DNA of 10,248 nucleotides from Phycisphaerae bacterium. GTDB taxonomy: Bacteria > Planctomycetota > Phycisphaerae > SM23-33. Shown here piece by piece: positions 1 to 6,743 of this stretch; the first letter of the stretch is position 1; each line of letters opens with the position of its first letter. The stretch is taken from assembly GCA_022866005.1 (NCBI GenBank), contig JALHTV010000223.1:1-10248 (forward strand). Reading direction: 5' to 3'. Both the position numbers and the translations under genes were made by a program. A model generated the notes under the pieces. That model ran no database searches, was not told the DNA's origin, and saw only the letters and a list, made by a program, of their open reading frames with translations.

Positions 1-676
1 CGGGGTCGCCCTCGTCGGCATTGCAGATGTTGTATTTCTTGTCCCCCGGCCTGGCGCGGCAAATCTGCCATTTCCGCCCGGTGGGGAAGCCCCCGCCGCC
101 TCGGCCGCGGAGCCCGCTGCGCTGCACCTGGTCGATCACGTGCTCGGGAGATAGGCCGGTCAGCGCGCTGGCCAGCGCGCCATACCCGCCGATCGCGATG
201 TACTCGTCGATGTTCGTGGGGTCGATCAGGCCGTTGGCCCCGAACACCACGCGGCTCTGGTGCTTGTAGAAGGGGACCTCGTGCTCCTTGCGGATGGTCA
301 CGCGGGTGTTGGGGTCGCAATACAGCAGCGACTCGATGATCTCCTGGCCCAGGACCGTCTTGTCGACGATCTGCGGGACGTCCTCGATCCGGATCTGCTG
401 ATAGAAGATACCCGACGGCTGAAGGACGGCCAGCGGCCCGCGCTCGCAGAAGCCGTGGCACCCGGTGGCGCGCAGGCGGACCGTATCTTGGAGACCTCTG
501 CGGGCGAGCTCCTGGGCGAAGGCGTCGATGACCTGCTGGCAGCCGTAGGCCTGGCAGCCCGTGCCGCCACAGTCGGCTATGGTTTGCGTGTAGCGCCGGC
601 CCGCGGAGGCAAGTCGGTCGCGCAGGGCCTCGAGGTCCCCCCCGGAGGTCAGTCTGGCGGCGGCTGAGGTGATCAC
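1..676 (-). CDS. nuoF: NuoF/HydB-type NADH-binding FMN iron-sulfur subunit (C-terminus cut by window edge)
   Basis: This is the N-terminal 225 residues of a cytoplasmic diaphorase subunit that exchanges electrons between NAD(P)H, FMN and iron-sulfur clusters. Residues 30-110 form a thioredoxin-like [2Fe-2S] domain with C36-x4-C41 (CGGTGC) and C73-x3-C77 (CHGFC). The NuoF core follows: GANGLIDPTNIDEY at 146-159, the glycine-rich nucleotide-binding stretch RGRGGGGFPTGRKW at 190-203, and NADEGDP at 219-225. An N-terminal thioredoxin-like domain is typical of HydB/HndC subunits of soluble [FeFe]-hydrogenases and related bifurcating enzymes, not of classical complex I NuoF. The start is GTG at 676-674. 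It overlaps the stop of the preceding nuoE-like gene in a GTGA junction, and GGAGG at 684-688 lies 7 nt upstream. The gene is last in the visible cooS operon. The FMN-ligand region's end, the N3 cluster and any C-terminal ferredoxin domain lie beyond position 1, so HydB versus plain NuoF stays open. Confidence 0.93.
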   Translation of the reverse strand, partial: MITSAAARLTSGGDLEALRDRLASAGRRYTQTIADCGGTGCQAYGCQQVIDAFAQELARRGLQDTVRLRATGCHGFCERGPLAVLQPSGIFYQQIRIEDVPQIVDKTVLGQEIIESLLYCDPNTRVTIRKEHEVPFYKHQSRVVFGANGLIDPTNIDEYIAIGGYGALASALTGLSPEHVIDQVQRSGLRGRGGGGFPTGRKWQICRARPGDKKYNICNADEGDP

Positions 677-1155
677 GGGTTGGCCTCCGTCGGTCGGTTC
701 CCCACGGCGGCCAAGACCTCGTCGGCCTTGGCCACCGTCACCTTGCCGTGGTACTTGCCGTCCAGGACCAGCACCGGCCCCAGGGCGCAGGCCCCCAGGC
801 AGTTGACGGTCACCAGCGTGAACTCACCATCCGCCGTGGTGCCTCCCGACGTCACGGCCAGCCTCCGCTGGAGGTGCTCCAGCATCGTCGCGGCCCCGCG
901 GACGTGGCAGGCCGTGCCGGTGCAGACGCAGACCTCGTGCTTGCCGCGCGGCGTGAGGCTGAACGATCGGTAGAACGTCGCCAGGCCGTAGAGCCGTGCC
1001 AGCGGCACGCCGATCTCCCGGCTGATGGCCTTGAGCACCTCGCGCGGCAGATACCCGTAGCGCTGCTGAGTCTCCTGGAGCAGCATCACCAGGCTGCCGC
1101 GGCTGGCGACGTGCTGCTTGCAGAGCTGGCCGACGGGCTGGAGGTCAACGCTCAT
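673..1155 (-). CDS. nuoE: NuoE/HydC-type thioredoxin-like [2Fe-2S] subunit
   Basis: This 160-residue protein is the small partner of NuoF/HydB and carries one [2Fe-2S] cluster on the diaphorase module. The helical N-terminal part holds the family pattern QRYGYLP (31-37), REIGVPLARLYGLATFY (46-62) and the start of the thioredoxin-like domain. The cluster ligands are C78-x4-C83 (CTGTAC) and C119-x3-C123 (CLGAC), followed by GPVLVLDGKYHGKVT. Length is normal for NuoE/HydC. The ATG at 1155 lies inside the end of the ferredoxin gene (11-bp overlap), with AAGGA at 1161-1165 placed 5 nt upstream. Its stop overlaps the GTG of the nuoF-like gene by 4 bp. Tight coupling with nuoF and with cooS/cooF suggests a NuoEF heterodimer attached to the CO dehydrogenase ferredoxin. 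The family alone does not say whether the partner is NAD or NADP, or whether the complex bifurcates. Confidence 0.93.
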   Translation of the reverse strand: MSVDLQPVGQLCKQHVASRGSLVMLLQETQQRYGYLPREVLKAISREIGVPLARLYGLATFYRSFSLTPRGKHEVCVCTGTACHVRGAATMLEHLQRRLAVTSGGTTADGEFTLVTVNCLGACALGPVLVLDGKYHGKVTVAKADEVLAAVGNRPTEANP

Positions 1156-1693
1156 GTCTGTCCTTAGCGGTCACGCGGGCCGCCTGCTCGGAGGCGGCGG
1201 TGATCTTGGTGGCCGCGTCCTGGCGGCGCCGCCGCAGCCAGTCCTCCACCTCACAGAACTCCAATGCCCCGGTGGGGCACCCGGCCACGCAGGCCGGTTC
1301 CTCCCCGGCCTGGGTGCGCTGGAGGCACAGGTCGCACTTCACCATGGCCTTGCCGTCCCGCGACAGGTCGATCACCCCAAAGGGGCAGACCAGCAAACAG
1401 AACTTGCATCCGATGCAGTGGTCGGCCTCGATCAGGACCGGGCCGTGCTTATCGGGGCGGTGGATCGCCTCGGTGGGGCAGACCATCATGCACGGGGCAT
1501 CCTCGCAGTGGCGGCACTGGAGGGGGATGCCGAACCGCCCGCCCGGCTCGACGTGGACCCGAGGCTGGGGCGGCGTGGGTGAACGCAAGGCCTCGGCGAG
1601 GTCCTTGGCGTCGGTGTGGGCCATGGCGCATTCCAGCACGCAGGTCTTGCATCCCATGCAGCGCTGCTCGTTGACCGCAATCATTTTGGCCAT
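1145..1693 (-). CDS. cooF: CooF-type polyferredoxin, four [4Fe-4S] sites
   Basis: This 182-residue cytoplasmic ferredoxin should take electrons from the CooS clusters and pass them on. Sixteen cysteines form four cluster motifs: C12/C15/C18/C22, C60/C63/C68/C72, C93/C96/C99/C103 and C120/C123/C135/C139. The opening RCMGCKTCVLECAMAH resembles CooF and its HycB-type relatives, and its place directly after cooS (21-bp gap) supports the CooF role. After the last cluster comes a tail (148-182) rich in Arg, Lys and Ala that is not part of the cluster fold. The start at 1693 is favoured over the in-frame ATG three codons later because GAGGAG at 1702-1707 sits 8 nt upstream. The 3' end overlaps nuoE by 11 bp. 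In other bacteria CooF feeds an energy-converting hydrogenase or an FAD-NAD oxidoreductase. Here the downstream partners are NuoE and NuoF types. Confidence 0.9.
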   Translation of the reverse strand: MAKMIAVNEQRCMGCKTCVLECAMAHTDAKDLAEALRSPTPPQPRVHVEPGGRFGIPLQCRHCEDAPCMMVCPTEAIHRPDKHGPVLIEADHCIGCKFCLLVCPFGVIDLSRDGKAMVKCDLCLQRTQAGEEPACVAGCPTGALEFCEVEDWLRRRRQDAATKITAASEQAARVTAKDRHER

Positions 1694-1701
1694 GACAATT
1701 A

Positions 1702-1707
1702 CTCCTC
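1702..1707 (-). promoter_or_regulatory. Ribosome binding site of cooF
   Basis: GAGGAG on the minus strand lies 8 nt before the ATG at 1693, in the 21-bp gap after the cooS stop. It selects this ATG over the one at 1684. Confidence 0.7.
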
Positions 1708-1714
1708 GGCGCCC

Positions 1715-3664
1715 CTAGACGGCGGCCTTGGCCTCGGCGGCCGTGCGCGGGGCGTAGGGGACCGGGTACATCGGCCCGCTCAGGTGCAGGGCGGCGCGCT
1801 TCGCGTCGATGTGGTCGATCATCATCCTCGCGGCCTTGACCGGGTCGGGCTCGAAGGCGAACTTCCCGCCGAACAACTTCTCGATCCCGCCGCACAGGAA
1901 GTTGGTCAGCTCCGGGGCGCCCAGGATCGGCAGCGACTCGCCCAGCACGGTGTAGACTCCCGACGCGATGACGTAAAAGCCGATAGCCACGGCCTTTTCG
2001 CTCATCCATTCCGGCGCCGCCCCCGCGACGGGCAGGTCGGCGATGCTCTGGCCCAGGCCGCCCTCGGCCACCACACGGGACAGGACCACCAGGATGCGGC
2101 TGTTGTCCACGCAGGAGCCCAGGTGGAGCACGGGCGGGATGCCGACGGCCCGACAGATCTCGCGGATCCCCGCCCCGGCGTATTCCTCGGCCGCCTCGGG
2201 GCGCAGCAGGCCGGCCTTGGCGTCGGCGATGGCCGAGCATCCCGTCACCGCCACCAGCACGTCGTTGGCCAGCAGCTCCTTGGCCATGGCCAGGTGCCCG
2301 TAGTCGTGCACGAGGCGAGGATTGTTGCAGCCGACCACCCCGGCGACGCCGCGAAGCCGACCCGAGATGATCGCGTCGTTCAGCGGACGATAGCTGGGGC
2401 GATAGCGCCCGCCCAGCATGGTGGCGATGTTCTCGGCCGTAAAGCCGGCCACCAACGGGCTGCTCTGCTCGGGGATGCAGATGGGTCCCTTGCGGTTGGG
2501 GAAGTTCTCGATGGCCGTCCGCACGATCTCCTTGGCGATCGCCAGGGCCTTGGACTCCTGGAACTCGATGTGCTGGGCGTAGGGGAACTTGGCCTTGGGC
2601 GAGGTCGAGATGAACTTGGTGTGATACTTCTGGGTGAGCTTGCCCAACGCGGGGAACACGCACTGCACGTCCACCACCATCGCCTCGACCACGCCGGTGG
2701 CGACCGCCAGCTCCTGCTGGAGGAAATTGCCCGCCAGGGGGATGCCGTGGCGCATGAGGATCTCGTTGGCCGTGCAGCAGATGCCGCCGAGGTTGATGCC
2801 CGTGGCGCCCTTGCTCTTGGCCAGGTCTAGAAGCTGAGGGTCTTGGGCGGCGGCGACGATCATCTCCGACAGCGTCGGCTCGTGGCCGTGGACAATGATG
2901 TTGACAGCCTTGGGGTCGAGGATGCCGAGGTTGGCCCGGCTGCGGACCCAGGCAGGGGTGCGGAACAGCACGTCGGACAGCTCCGTGGCGATCATGGACC
3001 CACCCCAGCCGTCCGCCAGGGCTGCCCGAACGCCCTGAAGCATGATGTTGACCGGGTCGTTGTCCACGCCCATGTTGGTGCGGTGCATGATCTCCACGAC
3101 CTCGCGGTCGACGCCGCGCGGCACCACGCCCGCCTCGCGCCATCTCTTGCGCTGGTCTTGGGGCGCCCTGGCCGCGAACACCACCTCCCCGTGCTGCTGG
3201 CCGAACTGGCCGAAGGCGATCTCGGCGACGTCGTGGGCGATCTGGCGCAGCGTCTTGCCCTCGGTGGGGACGGCAAGTTCCTGGGCCAAGGCGCGAAGCT
3301 TGAGGGGGTCCTTGATCTGGTAGTCGCAGTCTTGGCTCTCCGCGGCCATCAGCAGGGTATGGGCGATGTCGCGCCCGTGATCGGAGTGGGCCGAGGCGCC
3401 GCTGGCGATCATCCGCGCCAGGTTGCGGGCGGCGATGATGTCGGCGGTGGCGCCGCAGACGCCCTCCGAGGCCCCCTCTCCAAACGGGTCGATGCGGCAG
3501 GGGCCCATCCGGCAGATGCGACAGCAGATGCCGAGCTGCCCGAAACCGCATTGCGGCTCCATGGCCTCCTGGCGATCCCAGGCGACTTGCAGGCCCTGGG
3601 AGGCCGCGTGCGACAACAGGGCGATGGTTGCAGGATCAGCGCTGCGTTGCTGGGGGGTCTTCAT
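1715..3664 (-). CDS. cooS: Anaerobic Ni-Fe carbon monoxide dehydrogenase catalytic subunit
   Basis: CooS interconverts CO and CO2 at a Ni-Fe-S C-cluster and works as a cytoplasmic homodimer. The 649-residue product is close to the usual 630-640. Known ligands, by comparison with the Carboxydothermus enzyme, are all visible: D-cluster C39 and C47; B-cluster C48, C51, C56 and C70; C-cluster H261, C297 (in GGICCTANE), C335 (DVQCVFP), C446 (VGCNNP), C476 (VTGCSA) and C518 (LGSCVDN). H93, H96 and the likely acid-base lysine K557 (SEKAVAIG) are also present, so the enzyme should be active. The open frame continues upstream to an ATG at 3787, but ATG 3664 has AAGAGGA at 3671-3677 placed 6 nt upstream and gives the family-length N-terminus. 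It is first in an operon with cooF, nuoE-like and nuoF-like genes and is divergent from cooC. No acsB or corrinoid protein is adjacent, so a stand-alone CODH is likelier than a CODH/ACS subunit. An ACS locus elsewhere cannot be excluded. Confidence 0.97.
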   Translation of the reverse strand: MKTPQQRSADPATIALLSHAASQGLQVAWDRQEAMEPQCGFGQLGICCRICRMGPCRIDPFGEGASEGVCGATADIIAARNLARMIASGASAHSDHGRDIAHTLLMAAESQDCDYQIKDPLKLRALAQELAVPTEGKTLRQIAHDVAEIAFGQFGQQHGEVVFAARAPQDQRKRWREAGVVPRGVDREVVEIMHRTNMGVDNDPVNIMLQGVRAALADGWGGSMIATELSDVLFRTPAWVRSRANLGILDPKAVNIIVHGHEPTLSEMIVAAAQDPQLLDLAKSKGATGINLGGICCTANEILMRHGIPLAGNFLQQELAVATGVVEAMVVDVQCVFPALGKLTQKYHTKFISTSPKAKFPYAQHIEFQESKALAIAKEIVRTAIENFPNRKGPICIPEQSSPLVAGFTAENIATMLGGRYRPSYRPLNDAIISGRLRGVAGVVGCNNPRLVHDYGHLAMAKELLANDVLVAVTGCSAIADAKAGLLRPEAAEEYAGAGIREICRAVGIPPVLHLGSCVDNSRILVVLSRVVAEGGLGQSIADLPVAGAAPEWMSEKAVAIGFYVIASGVYTVLGESLPILGAPELTNFLCGGIEKLFGGKFAFEPDPVKAARMMIDHIDAKRAALHLSGPMYPVPYAPRTAAEAKAAV

Positions 3665-3670
3665 GAACAG

Positions 3671-3677
3671 TCCTCTT
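3671..3677 (-). promoter_or_regulatory. Ribosome binding site deciding the cooS start
   Basis: AAGAGGA on the minus strand lies 6 nt before the ATG at 3664. It decides against the longer in-frame reading from 3787, whose extra 41 residues do not look like CooS sequence. Confidence 0.7.
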
Positions 3678-3694
3678 TCTGGACGGGTCCAGGG

Positions 3695-3716
3695 CCTGGG
3701 GCCAAAGAGCCCCAGG
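3695..3716 (-). promoter_or_regulatory. Stem-loop in the cooS leader
   Basis: CCTGGGGC (3695-3702) and GCCCCAGG (3709-3716) form a perfect 8-bp stem with a 6-nt loop. It lies 30 nt upstream of the cooS ATG and 17 nt from its ribosome binding site. No T-run follows on the minus strand, so it is not a standard intrinsic terminator. It could stabilise the mRNA, pause transcription or bind a regulator. A second upstream copy of the CCCAGG arm (minus-strand complement of 3774-3780) could compete for pairing. Short GC stems arise often by chance in GC-rich DNA. Confidence 0.45.
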
Positions 3717-3806
3717 TAAATAGACCGACACATACATCCCCTACGGGAGCACTCATGCTGGCTCGCTCCTAGAACCTGGGTAGACAACAGGCTACCCCGC
3801 AGCGTA

Positions 3807-3842
3807 GCAAAATCGCGCCACCTCAGGCAAGGGCGTTTTTGC
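3807..3842. repeat. Imperfect inverted repeat in cooS-cooC intergenic region
   Basis: GCAAAATCGC (3807-3816) and GCGTTTTTGC (3833-3842) are complementary at 9 of 10 positions, separated by 16 bp. The A/T-rich core stands out in this GC-rich stretch. It may be an operator for a dimeric regulator or a transcript hairpin. Function is not shown by the sequence. Confidence 0.35.
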
Positions 3843-3945
3843 GGCCTGGATCTGTGTCACGCGCGTTCTCGCCGCCGGTGGAGCAAGCTGGCTCGCAGCG
3901 GTTGCGATGAGCCACCCCAGCGGGGGTGGGAGATGGGGGATTCTC

Positions 3946-3959
3946 TTGCAGGTTGCAGG
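3946..3959 (+). repeat. Tandem TTGCAGG repeat upstream of cooC
   Basis: Two perfect head-to-tail copies of TTGCAGG at 3946-3952 and 3953-3959. They overlap the best, though weak, rightward -35 candidate, so they could be a regulator site or simply chance. Confidence 0.3.
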
Positions 3960-4080
3960 GATTACGGTGTAAGCTCCCGCTGGCAGGCTGCACGGTCCCC
4001 AGGGACGGGCTGGAAGTCTGGAGTGAGTCCCCCGGCGGCCGCGGAGAACGAAGCGGTTTGCTTCCCAGATGGGGACGGTG

Positions 4081-4860
4081 ATGAAGCTGGCCGTGTCCGG
4101 AAAGGGCGGTGTGGGCAAGACGACATTGTCGGCGCTCCTGGCTGTTGCGCTGAACCGCGAGGGCAGGGATGTCGTCGCCATTGACGCCGATCCCGACGCT
4201 AACTTGGCCTCGGCCCTGGGGATACCTGACGACGAGCCGATCACACCGCTGGCCGAGATGCGCCAGCTCATCCAGGAGCGCACGGGCGCGACCGACGGGT
4301 ACGGGGCGTTCTTCAAGCTCAATCCGCGGGTGGATGATATCCCCCAGCAGTATTCCCGACGGATCGGCCGCATTCGCCTGCTGGTGCTGGGGGGCATCCG
4401 CCGAGGCGGGGAAGGCTGCCTGTGTCCCGCGACGGCGCTGCTGAAGGCGCTGCTGGTGCACCTGGCGCTGGCGCGGGAAGAGCACCTCGTCATGGACATG
4501 GAGGCAGGCATTGAGCATCTCGGCCGGGCCACGGCGCAATCCATGGACGCGCTGCTCGTCGTCGTGGACACGACGGCCTGGAGCACGCACACGGCGCATC
4601 GCGTGAGGAAGCTCGCCGCCGACGTGGGCATGCGCAACATTCTCGCCGTGGCCAACCGGACGAACCGACCGACAGAGATGCAGAAGATTGCCGCAGAGCT
4701 CCAGGACATCCCTTTGGTGGGATGCCTGCCCACGGATGATCGGCTGGCCGGGGGCATTGTGACGATCGCCCCCGACGGCAGTGCAGAACCGCGCAACGAA
4801 ATCGCCGATAGTCTCAAGGCCGCGGAACGCATTCTTTCGGAGATCAAAGCCCGCACGTGA
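4081..4860 (+). CDS. cooC: CooC-type ATPase, nickel insertion factor for CO dehydrogenase
   Basis: CooC is a MinD/SIMIBI-family cytoplasmic ATPase that loads nickel into the CooS C-cluster. In this 259-residue reading the deviant Walker A motif GKGGVGKTT is at 7-15, the switch I segment DADPDANL at 35-42, the metal-binding dimer motif C113-x-C115 (GEGCLCP) and the Walker B region MDMEAGIEHL at 138-147. All key residues are kept. ATG 4081 gives the usual MKLAVSGKGGVGKTT opening, with a modest GGGGA at 4071-4075 placed 5 nt upstream. In-frame ATG 4069 and GTG 4078 are alternatives that add four or one residues. The gene is divergent from cooS, which it should serve, and is followed 91 bp later by fhs on the same strand, probably in one transcript. 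Relatives AcsF and CooC2 act on CODH/ACS, so the target could also be a second CODH elsewhere. Confidence 0.94.
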   Translation: MKLAVSGKGGVGKTTLSALLAVALNREGRDVVAIDADPDANLASALGIPDDEPITPLAEMRQLIQERTGATDGYGAFFKLNPRVDDIPQQYSRRIGRIRLLVLGGIRRGGEGCLCPATALLKALLVHLALAREEHLVMDMEAGIEHLGRATAQSMDALLVVVDTTAWSTHTAHRVRKLAADVGMRNILAVANRTNRPTEMQKIAAELQDIPLVGCLPTDDRLAGGIVTIAPDGSAEPRNEIADSLKAAERILSEIKART

Positions 4861-4873
4861 GTCCATCATTGCC

Positions 4874-4926
4874 GGCCCCGGGCTGCCCAGAGTCGCCCGG
4901 CCTGGCGGCGCCCGCGCCGAGGGCGC
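4874..4926 (+). other. Two GC-rich stem-loops in the cooC-fhs gap
   Basis: CCGGGC/GCCCGG (4878-4883 with 4895-4900, extendable by GG/CC past a 2-nt bulge) and GCGCCC/GGGCGC (4908-4913 with 4921-4926) fit between the cooC stop and the fhs ribosome binding site. No T-run follows, so these are not standard terminators. They could be processing or stability elements, or chance in GC-rich DNA. Confidence 0.3.
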
Positions 4927-4938
4927 AGGGGCCTCAAC

Positions 4939-4944
4939 AAGGAG
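4939..4944 (+). promoter_or_regulatory. Ribosome binding site deciding the fhs start
   Basis: AAGGAG lies 7 nt before the ATG at 4952. It fixes this start against the in-frame extension that would run back into cooC. Confidence 0.85.
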
Positions 4945-4951
4945 ACCGACC

Positions 4952-6697
<1,746 letters not shown>

Positions 6698-6743
6698 AGC
6701 CGATGGAGTGGGCTGGGACTCTTGCGACCCGCGTCCGTCGCGC
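6698..6743. other. Convergent gap between fhs and the GT39 gene
   Basis: A 46-bp space between two facing stop codons. Only a weak GCGAC/GTCGC 5-bp inverted repeat (6724-6728 and 6737-6741) is visible, without a T-run, so an intrinsic terminator is not supported and the opposing transcripts may overlap. Confidence 0.4.

Larger units (their letters stand above)
3665..4080. other. Divergent intergenic control region between cooS and cooC
   Basis: About 415 bp without a convincing gene, expected to hold promoters for both the cooS operon (leftward) and cooC-fhs (rightward). It is less GC-rich in places than the genes. Visible structure: the leader hairpin at 3695-3716; a 10-bp direct repeat GCTGGCTCGC at 3757-3766 and 3887-3896; an imperfect 10-bp inverted repeat at 3807-3816/3833-3842; a 7-bp inverted repeat CCACCCC/GGGGTGG at 3912-3929; and tandem TTGCAGG at 3946-3959. 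A weak rightward promoter could be TTGCAG (3946-3951) with TAAGCT (3970-3975), 18-bp spacing, but only part of the consensus matches. No clear leftward promoter and no CooA-type TGTCA-N6-CGACA site was found. Confidence 0.6.

Noticed and set aside
1449..3551. 700-codon open frame on the minus strand, a different frame from cooS and cooF
   Set aside because: It runs through the end of cooS into cooF, is made of Arg/Gly/Pro/His-rich sequence without domains, and reflects third-position GC bias.
1616..3772. Two long plus-strand open frames (1616-2830 and 2843-3772) opposite cooS
   Set aside because: Antisense shadows of a fully conserved cooS. The sequences are His/Asp/Gly/Ala-rich with no family motif.
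3665..3787. N-terminal extension of CooS from ATG 3787
   Set aside because: The added 41 residues lack CooS similarity. ATG 3664 has a good ribosome binding site and places the first cluster cysteine at residue 39, as in known CooS.
3665..4080. CooA-type CO-sensor binding site (TGTCA-N6-CGACA)
   Set aside because: TGTCA at about 3855 and a TGTCGG on the other strand have no matching second half-site.
4781..4951. Upstream extension of fhs into cooC
   Set aside because: ATG 4952 has AAGGAG 7 nt upstream and gives the family-length protein. The extension is the wrong frame of cooC.
6698..6743. Bidirectional terminator between fhs and GT39
   Set aside because: Only a 5-bp stem with an 8-nt loop and no T-run is present.
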